From an uncultured Prolixibacteraceae bacterium (lineage in GTDB: Bacteria > Bacteroidota > Bacteroidia > Bacteroidales > Prolixibacteraceae), in the NCBI GenBank assembly GCA_937915865.1, contig CALGIG010000117.1:1-64000 (forward strand): 64,000 nucleotides of DNA, given 5' to 3'. Both the position numbers and the translations under genes were made by a program. The notes under the pieces are model-generated. The model searched no databases and was not told the origin of the DNA. It worked only from the letters and a program-made list of their open reading frames with translations. The stretch's first letter is position 1, and every line of letters starts with the position of its first letter. Below, one piece after another: positions 8,266-17,406 of the stretch.

Positions 8266-11200
8266 TTCCTTTTAACCGGTCAACAAGCTGGGGAAATTCA
8301 TTCAGTTTTATGTGGATTGCCTCAACATCAAACGATTGTAAGCAAATATTTAATTCTTTACAATATTGGACAATCATCGGACAACTGTTCTCTTCGCCAA
8401 ATTCAGTTAAATTTTTATGAAAATCTTCGATGTCAAAAATAATCAGGTCATCTTTTATTCTTAACCAATCATCCATAAACAAAGTTTCAAGTTTATCTAA
8501 AACTTCGGGCAAAATTTCTTTACATTCTGAAGTTATCTCAGTTGGTTCTTCTTTCACGTCAGGCTTTTCCGAAATTCCAATCTTATCGGGCAAAAATCTG
8601 GATAGAACAGCCATAATATCTTTCTTAAATACAGGTTTCTGCAAAAAAGCATCAAATAAATTATCAATTGCATCAACTTCATCACTCATTGTCGAAGCCG
8701 TAAAAGCAACAACAGGAATCTTCGAGAGCCTTTCATTGTTTTTTATAATTTGTGTAACAGCATAACCACTCATCCCAGGCATCCTAATATCCATAAAGAT
8801 TATATCCGGTTCTTCCGATATCAAAATATCCAAAGCTTCCTGTCCATTATTAGCCTCAAGATATGTTACATCATCAGAACTAATAATTCGTTTAAGTACC
8901 TGAATATTAAAATTTACATCATCAACTATTAAAATTTTGCCTGATGTAAGCCTAAAATTTTGGCTAACTTCTGTTATAGTTAAATTCTGCTCTGAAACAT
9001 CGGCAGTACTTACTTCTTTAAACTTTAATTTGAACGTTGAACCTTTGCCTGGCTTACTTTTAAGTTTAATTTCTCCATTCAGTTTCTTCAATAATCCGCT
9101 TACGATTGATAAGCCTAAGCCAGTTCCTTCATAAAACCTGTTGCTTTGACCGCTTTGTTGTGTAAAAGCATTAAAAATATTCTCTTGTTGATCTTCAGTA
9201 ATTCCAATACCGGTATCTTCGATGCTTATGTGTAAATCAATTAAATTTTCAGCCAGGGAGTCGGTAGCGTAAGCCGAAACATGGATAAAACCTTTCTCGG
9301 TAAATTTAACTGCGTTACTTATAAGGTTAAAGAGTATTTGATAAAACCGGACTTCATCCATAAAAATATAGGTAGGTACCGATTTATCAATATTTATATC
9401 GAAAGCCAGATTTTTAGCTTCAATTTTCTGTTTTAATACTTGCTTTATTTCATTGACAACTACCTTACATTGCATTGGCTCCATGTGAATTGTCATTTTT
9501 CCTGACTCAATTTTTGATAAATCAAGAATATCATTAATCAACGCAAGAAGATTTTTTCCACTGGATAAGATTGTATGTAAATAACTTTTATGGAGTTCAT
9601 CTTTCGAATTATCGTAGAGCCATTCGCTAAACCCAAGAATTGCATTCATTGGTGTCCGAATTTCATGAGAAACATTTGCCAAAAATTCTGATTTGGCCCG
9701 CGATGCTTCCTCTGCTTTAAGTTTTGCGACCTGCAACTGCTTTTCCTGTTCTTTAGTTTCAGTTACATTTCTTATAATGGCCAATACCTCATCTTCTTTT
9801 AGCTTAACAAATCTGGCTTCAAAATATTCCATATCTTCCTGCGAACGATAGGTAAAGTCAAATTTAAACCTGCCATCAACCAAACAATCATTTACAGCGG
9901 TTGTAAATGAATTGGCAAGCTCTTCATTAAATATAGTATTCAAATACTGTTCTTCACCAGCGCTTACATTACGGAAGAGCCCATGATGAACTTGTAAATC
10001 ATAGGATATAATACGACCTCTACTGGAAATTCGTAATATTATATCAGGAATTGAATTAATAATTCCCGAAATCTCGTTAACACTATTAATCAGGTCGTTA
10101 TTAATTTTATTTCGTAAATAAGCATTCGATACCAAGTTTGAAATTGTTCTTAATAACTCAATTTCTGATTTTGTCCATTTTCTGTACCTCAAACATTCGT
10201 CGAAGCCAATAAATCCGAAATAACGTCCATCCAGGAAGAGGGGAATAACAATGATAGACAAAATATTTTGCTGCTCTAAAATAACTCTTAAATCAGCCGG
10301 AAGATTAGTTGTATTCTCAGAATAAACAATACCTTTTTCTATCAGAGATTCTTTCCACAAAGGAGCTATTGAGTATGGGACATTTTGTAATTCGTTTATT
10401 TGAGGTGTTATATGCTCATTACACCATTCATAAGTATTGCTTGTATATAATCCATCTTTACTGTCTTCGAAAATATAAACCCTGCTAACCTGCGTGTGTT
10501 CTCCTATAATTGCTAAAGCTTCTTGTGTCTTAATTCTGAAATTGTTAGATGAATTATAATTCAATGAAATTTGCGAGAGAATCTCTTGTTGCCTCAAATT
10601 CTTGGCTATTTGAAGTTCCTGATTCTTCCGGTCGGTTATATCAACCATAACTCCCCTTATACCAACAACCGAATTATTACTATAAATAAGAGACGAATAA
10701 ACGATTACAGGTATTTTTTCTCCATTTTTCTTTATTACAGTATATTCGTTCGAAGAATTACTCTTGTTATTTAAAATCTTATCAATATTGCCAAAAACCC
10801 GTGGTAAATCATCTTTATCAAAAATATCAAATACATTTATGCTCCCTGTCGAAACTTCATCAATGGTATACCCAAATTTAGACAAAGCAAACTGATTGGC
10901 ATAAAGCAATTTACCATTCAGCTCCATTTCGCATATCATTTCAGGCAAAAGCTCAGTAAGTTCTCTATAACGCCTTTCGCTGCTCTCTAGTTTATCCTTA
11001 ACTATTTTATCATCAGTTACATCACGTATTATTATCAATTTACTCCGCGGATGATTTCGTATTTTCTGTTTTAAAATAGCGAGATATCTTAGTTCGTTAT
11101 TTACATAGGTTTCTGTTATTGTTTGGCTCGAAGCATTTATTATAGAATTTATTAGTTCAGGCGACTCAGAGGTAATTTGTGTTAAATCAAGGCCTAAAAC

Positions 11201-12025
11201 GTCGTCATGTTTCAAATTGAGATATAATAAAGCCGCTGCATTAACATCTTGAATACAGTTTTGAGAATCAATTGCCAAAATTCCATCGGTCAGGTTTTCT
11301 ACCAATGTTTCACGCGCCATTGGTGTAATATCAAAAAACCATACATTTAAAATACTGTATGCAAATAATATTCCGCTAAAAATTATACTTGCCGGAACAA
11401 TATCTAATCCTGGATAAGGATTTAAATTACACAAATAAATGATGCTGGCAATCCAAGGGAATAAACCTCCGATAAGAATTATAATTCCTTTACTGCTAAT
11501 ACTGGGCCATTCATCAAAAATAAACCTCACCAATAGGATGGTGGCAACAATAAGAATAAGGTTATTATACCCCATATAACCTATCCAAAAGCCAATTCCG
11601 TGATGAAACTCCATCATATTACTCAGCATGGAAATAGATGAGAAGCCTGACCAGATCAAACCATGATATTCATTGGTCCAAGTCAAAACTAAAGTGATAA
11701 GAGGAACAATAAAAAACAAGAATTTCCGGGTTTTGTTACCTTGAAATTCATTCCCAATATATTTAAAGACAAAAAACAAATAAAAAACGGGAGTTGAAAC
11801 CGCTCCAATATATCCAAGTTTAGCCCAAAATATTTTATCGCTTTGAGTAGTTGCCGATGTTTCAAAAAAAATGAACAATGACCATACGCCAACTGACAAC
11901 ATTAAATTTACTAGTTCGCGCGCCCCTTTAATATGCTTCCGTTGCCAAGCTAATACTGCAACAAAAAAAGAAATTAAAGTATTACAAATAAATAAAACCG
12001 AATAATAGGTTATATGCTGATCCAT
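8252..12025 (-). CDS. Membrane hybrid histidine kinase (7TM-PAS-PAS-GAF-PAS-HisKA-HATPase-REC)
   Basis: This 1257-residue protein starts with about seven membrane segments (residues 1-230) of the histidine-kinase 7TM sensor type. Two PAS domains (about 235-475), a GAF domain (about 480-640) and a third PAS domain (about 650-770) follow. The dimerisation/phosphorylation box NVSHEIRTPMN has its His at residue 787. The ATPase domain carries the N box (LISNAVKFTEKG) and glycine-rich boxes (DTGIGI, GTGLGLSI). A receiver domain follows with its phospho-acceptor Asp at about 1079 (MDIRMPG), then about 100 residues of uncertain fold. No output gene is adjacent, so the partner is unknown. It is divergent from the polysaccharide operon, sharing a 279-base upstream region with it, and could sense conditions for that locus (inference). 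Confidence 0.92.
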   Translation of the reverse strand: MDQHITYYSVLFICNTLISFFVAVLAWQRKHIKGARELVNLMLSVGVWSLFIFFETSATTQSDKIFWAKLGYIGAVSTPVFYLFFVFKYIGNEFQGNKTRKFLFFIVPLITLVLTWTNEYHGLIWSGFSSISMLSNMMEFHHGIGFWIGYMGYNNLILIVATILLVRFIFDEWPSISSKGIIILIGGLFPWIASIIYLCNLNPYPGLDIVPASIIFSGILFAYSILNVWFFDITPMARETLVENLTDGILAIDSQNCIQDVNAAALLYLNLKHDDVLGLDLTQITSESPELINSIINASSQTITETYVNNELRYLAILKQKIRNHPRSKLIIIRDVTDDKIVKDKLESSERRYRELTELLPEMICEMELNGKLLYANQFALSKFGYTIDEVSTGSINVFDIFDKDDLPRVFGNIDKILNNKSNSSNEYTVIKKNGEKIPVIVYSSLIYSNNSVVGIRGVMVDITDRKNQELQIAKNLRQQEILSQISLNYNSSNNFRIKTQEALAIIGEHTQVSRVYIFEDSKDGLYTSNTYEWCNEHITPQINELQNVPYSIAPLWKESLIEKGIVYSENTTNLPADLRVILEQQNILSIIVIPLFLDGRYFGFIGFDECLRYRKWTKSEIELLRTISNLVSNAYLRNKINNDLINSVNEISGIINSIPDIILRISSRGRIISYDLQVHHGLFRNVSAGEEQYLNTIFNEELANSFTTAVNDCLVDGRFKFDFTYRSQEDMEYFEARFVKLKEDEVLAIIRNVTETKEQEKQLQVAKLKAEEASRAKSEFLANVSHEIRTPMNAILGFSEWLYDNSKDELHKSYLHTILSSGKNLLALINDILDLSKIESGKMTIHMEPMQCKVVVNEIKQVLKQKIEAKNLAFDINIDKSVPTYIFMDEVRFYQILFNLISNAVKFTEKGFIHVSAYATDSLAENLIDLHISIEDTGIGITEDQQENIFNAFTQQSGQSNRFYEGTGLGLSIVSGLLKKLNGEIKLKSKPGKGSTFKLKFKEVSTADVSEQNLTITEVSQNFRLTSGKILIVDDVNFNIQVLKRIISSDDVTYLEANNGQEALDILISEEPDIIFMDIRMPGMSGYAVTQIIKNNERLSKIPVVAFTASTMSDEVDAIDNLFDAFLQKPVFKKDIMAVLSRFLPDKIGISEKPDVKEEPTEITSECKEILPEVLDKLETLFMDDWLRIKDDLIIFDIEDFHKNLTEFGEENSCPMIVQYCKELNICLQSFDVEAIHIKLNEFPQLVDRLKGKPKS

Positions 12026-12242
12026 AATTCTTTATTATCAGTGAAGATACAATTTCCACTTTAAGCAGATTAAGAAATAAAAATCCGTAAAGCTAAAACT
12101 GATTAATTAACCAACCGAAAAGAAACACTTAATGATTACTTTTTCCAAATCTTATTAAAATTGCAGAAAAATAGTATAAAAAAATCACAAAATAAACCAA
12201 CGAATTACTTATATTTTGGAAACTTTTCAAGTACGAAAAGCA

Positions 12243-12271
12243 TTGTAAAGCGGTAAGTTTTTCTAAATTTG
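12243..12271 (+). promoter_or_regulatory. Promoter of the exopolysaccharide operon (TTG-N18-TAAATTTG)
   Basis: TAAATTTG at 12264-12271 matches the TAnnTTTG -7 consensus, and a TTG at 12243-12245 lies 18 bases upstream, close to the usual -33 spacing. It ends 33 bases before the ATG at 12305. The in-frame TTG at 12269 is part of this element, which speaks against it as a start codon. Confidence 0.55.
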
Positions 12272-12304
12272 AAAATAGTTTTACTAAACAAAAAAATCTC
12301 AACA

Positions 12305-13639
12305 ATGAAAATCTCAGTTATAGGAACCGGCTATGTAGGATTGGTTTCCGGAACGTGTTTTTCGGAAACTGGTGTTGATGTGGTTTGCGTTGATGTTGAT
12401 CAGCGAAAAATCGACAAGCTTAACAACGGACAAATACCAATTTACGAACCTGGATTGGAGGACATCTATAAACGTAATGTTGACAAAGGGAGACTTACGT
12501 TTACAACTAGTCTGAAAGATAGCCTTATTGATTCAGAAGCCGTATTTATAGCTGTAGGAACCCCTCCCGATGAAGATGGAAGTGCGGATCTTAAATATGT
12601 ATTAGGCGTTGCCAGGGAAATTGGAAAAAATATTGACCACTACATGGTAATCGTGACAAAAAGTACAGTTCCTGTTGGCACTTCACTCAAAGTAAAAGCT
12701 GCAATTCAGGAAGAACTTAAACTTAGGAATGCTGATGTTCCTTTTGATGTAGCCTCGAACCCGGAATTTTTAAAAGAAGGAAGTGCTGTTGATGATTTTC
12801 TTAAACCAGATAGAATTGTTGTAGGTATTGAATCTGCTGAAGCAGAAAAAACTATGAAAAGATTGTACAAACCATTCCTGCTTAATGGTCATCCAATTCT
12901 ATTTATGGATATTGCTTCTTCCGAAATGACCAAATATGCTGCAAACTCTATGCTTGCTACAAAAATTAGCTTCATGAACGATATTGCTAATTTATGCGAG
13001 CTTGTTGGCGCCGATGTAAGTATGGTTAGAAAGGGAATTGGGTCGGACACCCGTATTGGCAACAAATTTATTTATCCGGGTACAGGCTACGGCGGATCTT
13101 GCTTCCCAAAAGACGTCCAGGCATTAATTAGAACAGCCGACGAGTACGGGCATTCGCTTGAAATTCTTAAAGCAGTTGAATCAGTTAACTACCGGCAGAA
13201 ATCAGTTTTGGTTTCTAAAATCCAGAGTCATTTTGGCACCAATTTACAAGGAATGAAGTTCGCAATGTGGGGACTTTCATTCAAACCTAAAACTGATGAT
13301 ATGCGTGAAGCCCCATCATTGGTTATCATCAACCTGTTACTTAATGAAGGAGCAACCGTATCAGCCTATGATCCGGTTGCGATGGAAGAAACCCGCCGGA
13401 TTTTGGGAGACAAAATAACCTTTGCAAAAGACGAATATGAAGCATGTATTGATTCCGACGCCTTAATAGTAGTAACAGAATGGCCCGAATTCAGGATGCC
13501 GAATTTTAGAGTTGTTGAAAAACTACTAAAAACCAAAACTATTTTTGATGGCCGCAATATTTATGAGCCAGAAGAAATGGCCGATATTAATTTTAACTAT
13601 TACAGTATTGGCCGTAAACCTGTAATTTCCACAAAATGA
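12305..13639 (+). CDS. ugd: UDP-glucose 6-dehydrogenase
   Basis: This 444-residue enzyme begins with the NAD-binding motif MKISVIGTGYVGLVSG, which fixes the ATG at 12305 as the start; an upstream in-frame TTG would add 12 unlikely residues. The catalytic Cys is present in GYGGSCFPKD, and the family motif NPEFLKEG is intact. It oxidises UDP-glucose to UDP-glucuronate with two NAD+. Its stop overlaps the start of the UDP-glucuronate decarboxylase by four bases (ATGA), so the two products are made together and feed UDP-GlcA and UDP-xylose to the polysaccharide. It is the first gene of the locus. Confidence 0.96.
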   Translation: MKISVIGTGYVGLVSGTCFSETGVDVVCVDVDQRKIDKLNNGQIPIYEPGLEDIYKRNVDKGRLTFTTSLKDSLIDSEAVFIAVGTPPDEDGSADLKYVLGVAREIGKNIDHYMVIVTKSTVPVGTSLKVKAAIQEELKLRNADVPFDVASNPEFLKEGSAVDDFLKPDRIVVGIESAEAEKTMKRLYKPFLLNGHPILFMDIASSEMTKYAANSMLATKISFMNDIANLCELVGADVSMVRKGIGSDTRIGNKFIYPGTGYGGSCFPKDVQALIRTADEYGHSLEILKAVESVNYRQKSVLVSKIQSHFGTNLQGMKFAMWGLSFKPKTDDMREAPSLVIINLLLNEGATVSAYDPVAMEETRRILGDKITFAKDEYEACIDSDALIVVTEWPEFRMPNFRVVEKLLKTKTIFDGRNIYEPEEMADINFNYYSIGRKPVISTK

Positions 13640-14577
13640 AAAGAATACTTGTAACAGGAGGCGCAGGTTTTGTAGGATCACATCTTTGCGAACGTCTGCT
13701 AAATGAAGGGAATGAAGTAGTATGTATGGATAACTATTTCACAGGGAAAAAACAGAAAATTGTACACCTGCTTGATCATCCATATTTTGAATTGATCAGG
13801 CATGATGTAACGATGCCTTACTTTATCGAAGTTGATCAGATTTACAACCTGGCTTGTCCTGCATCACCAATTCATTATCAATATAACCCAATCAAAACCA
13901 TAAAAACTTCGGTTATGGGGGCAATAAACATGTTGGGATTGGCTAAACGCGTAAGGGCCAAGATACTTCAGGCCTCGACCAGCGAAGTTTATGGCGACCC
14001 CAATATACATCCTCAACCTGAAAGCTATTGGGGACATGTAAATCCAATAGGGATAAGGTCGTGTTACGATGAAGGGAAACGTTGTGCCGAATCTCTTTTT
14101 GTAAACTACCATACACAAAACAATGTTCGCATTAAGATTATTCGAATATTCAATACCTATGGGCCAAAAATGGAACCCGATGATGGCCGGGTAGTATCAA
14201 ATTTCATTGTGCAGGCTTTACAAAATAAGGATATAACTATCTTTGGCGACGGAACTCAAACCAGAAGTTTTCAATATGTTTCTGATTTAATTGAAGGAAT
14301 GATTCGCATGATGAATACTGATGATGATTTCATTGGACCAGTTAACATTGGGAACCCCGGCGAATTTACAATGTTGGAATTAGCTCAGAATATTATAGAT
14401 TTAACTAATTCAAAATCAAGAATTGTTTATTTGCCATTGCCAGCCGACGACCCAACCCAAAGACAACCAGATATTTCTCTGGCAAAAGAAAAGCTTGATG
14501 GATGGGAACCTAAAGTACCACTCCGTGGAGGGCTAATTAAAACAATTGAGTATTTCGACCAACTTTTGTCAGAATAA
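13636..14577 (+). CDS. uxs: UDP-glucuronate decarboxylase (UDP-xylose synthase)
   Basis: This 313-residue short-chain dehydrogenase/reductase has the N-terminal glycine motif TGGAGFVGSH, the STSEVYGDP segment and the catalytic pair in SCYDEGKRCAE (YxxxK). Length and motifs fit UXS enzymes, which convert UDP-glucuronate to UDP-xylose through a 4-keto intermediate. It is translationally coupled to ugd by an ATGA overlap. This predicts xylose, and possibly residual glucuronate, as building blocks of the exported polymer. A related dTDP-glucose dehydratase is less likely given the close UXS match and the ugd partner. Confidence 0.93.
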   Translation: MKRILVTGGAGFVGSHLCERLLNEGNEVVCMDNYFTGKKQKIVHLLDHPYFELIRHDVTMPYFIEVDQIYNLACPASPIHYQYNPIKTIKTSVMGAINMLGLAKRVRAKILQASTSEVYGDPNIHPQPESYWGHVNPIGIRSCYDEGKRCAESLFVNYHTQNNVRIKIIRIFNTYGPKMEPDDGRVVSNFIVQALQNKDITIFGDGTQTRSFQYVSDLIEGMIRMMNTDDDFIGPVNIGNPGEFTMLELAQNIIDLTNSKSRIVYLPLPADDPTQRQPDISLAKEKLDGWEPKVPLRGGLIKTIEYFDQLLSE

Positions 14578-14600
14578 TGGAAGTATCGATAAACAATTAA

Positions 14601-15725
14601 ATGAGTACCACAACAAAAAACCCGATAATACTGGTCGTAGACGACAACCCCAAAAATTTACAAATAATCGCGTTAACCCTCCGTGAGTTAAATTACAAAT
14701 TGATAATTGCCGACGGAGGACAAAAAGCTATCGAATTATCTGAACGGTACCAGGTTGACCTAATCCTATTGGATGTAATGATGCCTGGTATCGATGGTTT
14801 TGAAGTTTGCAGAGTTATCAAATCCAAACCTCAGTACGACGGCGTTCCAATTATTTTTTTAACAGCACTAAGCGAAAAAACAAATTTAGTTAGAGGTTTT
14901 GAATTGGGCGCAGTTGATTATATAACAAAACCATTTAACAAGGAAGAATTAATTAGTAGAATAAAAACGCACCTGGACCTCAAATTTGCCAGGGACGAAC
15001 TTCAGAGTGTATCCGATAACCTTGCTGAATCAAATGCGATAAAAGATAAGATGTTTTCAGTTATTGGACACGATCTTCGATCTCCTGTTGGAAGCATTAA
15101 AATGATGCTCGAAATACTTCTTGGCAATATTGATAATTATGAGCTTAAAAAAATCAAGGAAATAATTGCCTCATTATCAAAAACAACCGATGAGGTTTTT
15201 AATTTACTTGAAAATTTGCTTTGGTGGGCCAGGTCTCAAAGTGGAATTTTAGTCAAAATTCCCGAAAACATTGAACTATCCTCATTAATAAGTGGGTTAT
15301 ATTATTTGAATAAAGAGAGTTTAACACTAAAAAACATTCGTTTCGAAACATCAATTGAAAAAGAATGTATGGTTTATGCTGACATGAATATGCTTAAAAC
15401 TGTTCTTCGCAACTTGATTTCGAATGCTGTTAAATTTACACCTATGGGAGGTGCCGTTTCAATATCAGCCATCAAAGAAGGTGAATGTGTTAAAATTAAT
15501 GTTTCTGATACGGGAATTGGAATTTCTGATGAAAACTTATCAAAACTTTTTGATGAAAAACAACAAATATCTTCATTGGGCACTAATAATGAGGCTGGAA
15601 GCGGACTTGGTCTTATCTTATGTAAAAACTTCATTCAAGCCAATAATGGGAAAATAAGCGTTGAAAGTGTTTTGGACAAAGGGAGTACATTTACGATCGA
15701 GATTCCGGTTGAAAAACAGAACTAA
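14601..15725 (+). CDS. Soluble receiver-histidine kinase
   Basis: This 374-residue protein has an N-terminal receiver (acidic pair VDD at 14-15, phospho-acceptor Asp58 in LLDVMMPG, and a Thr and Lys in FLTA and YITKPF) linked by a short helix to a histidine kinase (His157 in VIGHDLRSPVG) and an ATPase domain (N box NLISNAVKF, G boxes DTGIGI and GSGLGLIL). No membrane segment is seen. It lies 23 bases after uxs and is followed by a stand-alone receiver and by a receiver-fused sugar transferase. This position suggests a phosphorelay built into the polysaccharide operon (inference). Input to its own receiver could come from the large hybrid kinase encoded divergently upstream. Confidence 0.92.
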   Translation: MSTTTKNPIILVVDDNPKNLQIIALTLRELNYKLIIADGGQKAIELSERYQVDLILLDVMMPGIDGFEVCRVIKSKPQYDGVPIIFLTALSEKTNLVRGFELGAVDYITKPFNKEELISRIKTHLDLKFARDELQSVSDNLAESNAIKDKMFSVIGHDLRSPVGSIKMMLEILLGNIDNYELKKIKEIIASLSKTTDEVFNLLENLLWWARSQSGILVKIPENIELSSLISGLYYLNKESLTLKNIRFETSIEKECMVYADMNMLKTVLRNLISNAVKFTPMGGAVSISAIKEGECVKINVSDTGIGISDENLSKLFDEKQQISSLGTNNEAGSGLGLILCKNFIQANNGKISVESVLDKGSTFTIEIPVEKQN

Positions 15726-15801
15726 AAAGGGGTTGTCAAAAACCATAATTAACTAATAAAATAAACCGAATATTTTAAATTGTAATTTTAATTCGACTAA
15801 T

Positions 15802-16167
15802 ATGAAGAAGATCCTTGTAGTTGATGACAGATCATCCATTAGTATGTTATTAGTTCAGTTTCTTGAAAAACAATATGAAGTTGAAACTAAAAGTGACGGA
15901 CTGGAAGCCTTAATTTGGTTGCAGCAAGGTAATATTCCTGATTTAATTCTTACCGATTTGCAAATGCCTAATATGGATGGTTTTGAGCTTATTAAAAGAG
16001 TTAAGGAAAGTGGTTTCTTTAAAAATATACCGATTATTGTCCTTAGCAGTAAAGATAGTAGCGGCGACCGTATCCAATGTCTTAAATTAGGGGCTGAGGA
16101 CTATATTATAAAACCTTTCAACCCGGAAGAATTACTTCTTCGCATTGAAAAAGTAATTCTAAGATAA
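15802..16167 (+). CDS. Stand-alone response-regulator receiver
   Basis: This 121-residue protein is a single CheY-like receiver. The acidic pair is at Asp8-Asp9 (VVDDRS), the phospho-acceptor is Asp52 (LTDLQMPN), and Ser and Lys104 occur in VLSSKD and YIIKPF. It has no output domain, so it must act by protein contact or as a phosphate shuttle. Placed between a receiver-kinase and a receiver-like sugar transferase, it is a good candidate for the link between them (inference). The 76-base gap before it has no clear promoter, so it is probably read from the upstream promoter. Confidence 0.92.
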   Translation: MKKILVVDDRSSISMLLVQFLEKQYEVETKSDGLEALIWLQQGNIPDLILTDLQMPNMDGFELIKRVKESGFFKNIPIIVLSSKDSSGDRIQCLKLGAEDYIIKPFNPEELLLRIEKVILR

Positions 16168-16200
16168 CATCTTATAAAATACTATTTCAAAACTATTGCC

Positions 16201-17373
16201 ATGTCAAAATTCACAGTACTTCACGTTGGGAATGAACCGGAATTTAGTTCTTCGGTATTTTATAATGATTATCAGGTATCAGTCAATAATGCAAACAATC
16301 CTTTTAACGCAAGTCAATGGATAAATCAGAATGGACTGCCTGATGCCGTTATTTGTGATAAAAAAATACATGGCAGTAATGGATTTGGTTTTTTTGATCT
16401 GTGGATCGAGCAATTTGATCCGGATAGAAAAATTCCATTTATTCTTTTAGATGATGAAACAAGTCAATTTACATTTCAAAAAGCTTTGGAAAAAAAGATT
16501 GATGATGTTTACGCTAAACCTGTAAATATTGAAATTATTCTTAGTCGTATATTCATTCTCAAAGAAATTAAGCCTAAACTTGGAACCATAATATCAAAAT
16601 CGTTTAAGCCGATTAAACCATATAAGACACCATTCTTCAAAAGAAGTTTTGATATTATCTCCGCTTCAATTGGTTTGTTGCTCATTTCTCCAATATTAAT
16701 TCCATTCGTCATAGCAATTCGGCTTGAATCAAAAGGTAAAGTTTATTACATTTCTAAACGTGTAGGCTCTGGATATAAAGTATTTGATTTCTACAAGTTA
16801 AGATCAATGTATACCAATGCTGACAAACGTATTAAGGAACTAGCTCATTTAAATCAATACTCCAAAGAAATTACCGAGCCTATAAAAGAAAAAGATGTTT
16901 CATTTGAGTTAAACAGCGCTTCAACATTAATTGGCGACGATCAGGTTGTTTCTGAATCGCAGCATCTTTTGGCCAAAAAGGCTAAACAGGAAACAGCTTT
17001 TGTCAAATTTGAAAATGACCCGAGAATTACAAAAGTCGGACATATCATCAGAAAACTTAGTATTGATGAGCTTCCGCAATTAATAAATGTAATAAAAGGA
17101 GATATGTCAATTGTTGGTAACAGGCCATTGCCTTTGTACGAAGCCGAACTTTTGACTACTGACGATTGGACTGATCGCTTTCATGGTCCGGCTGGTATTA
17201 CCGGCCTTTGGCAAGTAGAAGCCAGAGGAAAAACGAGTAAAATGTCACCAGAAGAAAGAAAATCGCTTGATAATAAGTACTCAGAAATTGCAAAAAGCAA
17301 ATTTTCGTTCTGGAAAGATATTTGGATTATTTTAAGAACAATTCCTGCTGTATTTCAGAAGGAAAACGTTTAA
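16201..17373 (+). CDS. Initiating sugar-phosphate transferase fused to a degenerate receiver
   Basis: This is a 390-residue protein. Residues 1-120 have a receiver-like layout: Asp53 in VICDKK aligns with a phospho-acceptor and Lys106 in YAKPV with the conserved Lys, but the N-terminal acidic pair is replaced (VLHVGNEPE). From about residue 146 it is a bacterial sugar transferase (WcaJ/EpsL C-terminal type): one membrane-embedded helix (about 153-175), the motif FDFYKLRSM, a 50-residue insert, DELPQLINVIKGDMSIVGNRP and GITGLWQVEARG. The usual four N-terminal membrane helices are absent and the receiver takes their place. It would move a sugar-1-phosphate from a UDP-sugar to undecaprenyl phosphate, starting repeat-unit synthesis. 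The receiver may gate this step. It follows the stand-alone receiver by 33 bases. Confidence 0.9.
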   Translation: MSKFTVLHVGNEPEFSSSVFYNDYQVSVNNANNPFNASQWINQNGLPDAVICDKKIHGSNGFGFFDLWIEQFDPDRKIPFILLDDETSQFTFQKALEKKIDDVYAKPVNIEIILSRIFILKEIKPKLGTIISKSFKPIKPYKTPFFKRSFDIISASIGLLLISPILIPFVIAIRLESKGKVYYISKRVGSGYKVFDFYKLRSMYTNADKRIKELAHLNQYSKEITEPIKEKDVSFELNSASTLIGDDQVVSESQHLLAKKAKQETAFVKFENDPRITKVGHIIRKLSIDELPQLINVIKGDMSIVGNRPLPLYEAELLTTDDWTDRFHGPAGITGLWQVEARGKTSKMSPEERKSLDNKYSEIAKSKFSFWKDIWIILRTIPAVFQKENV

Positions 17374-17406
17374 ATCGGGGTTTTCAACCTTTTTACATTT
17401 TCACCT

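Noticed and set aside
17374..17406. Possible terminator between the sugar transferase and the beta-helix gene
   Set aside because: The stem (GGTT/AACC) is only four bases long, too weak to report as a feature.
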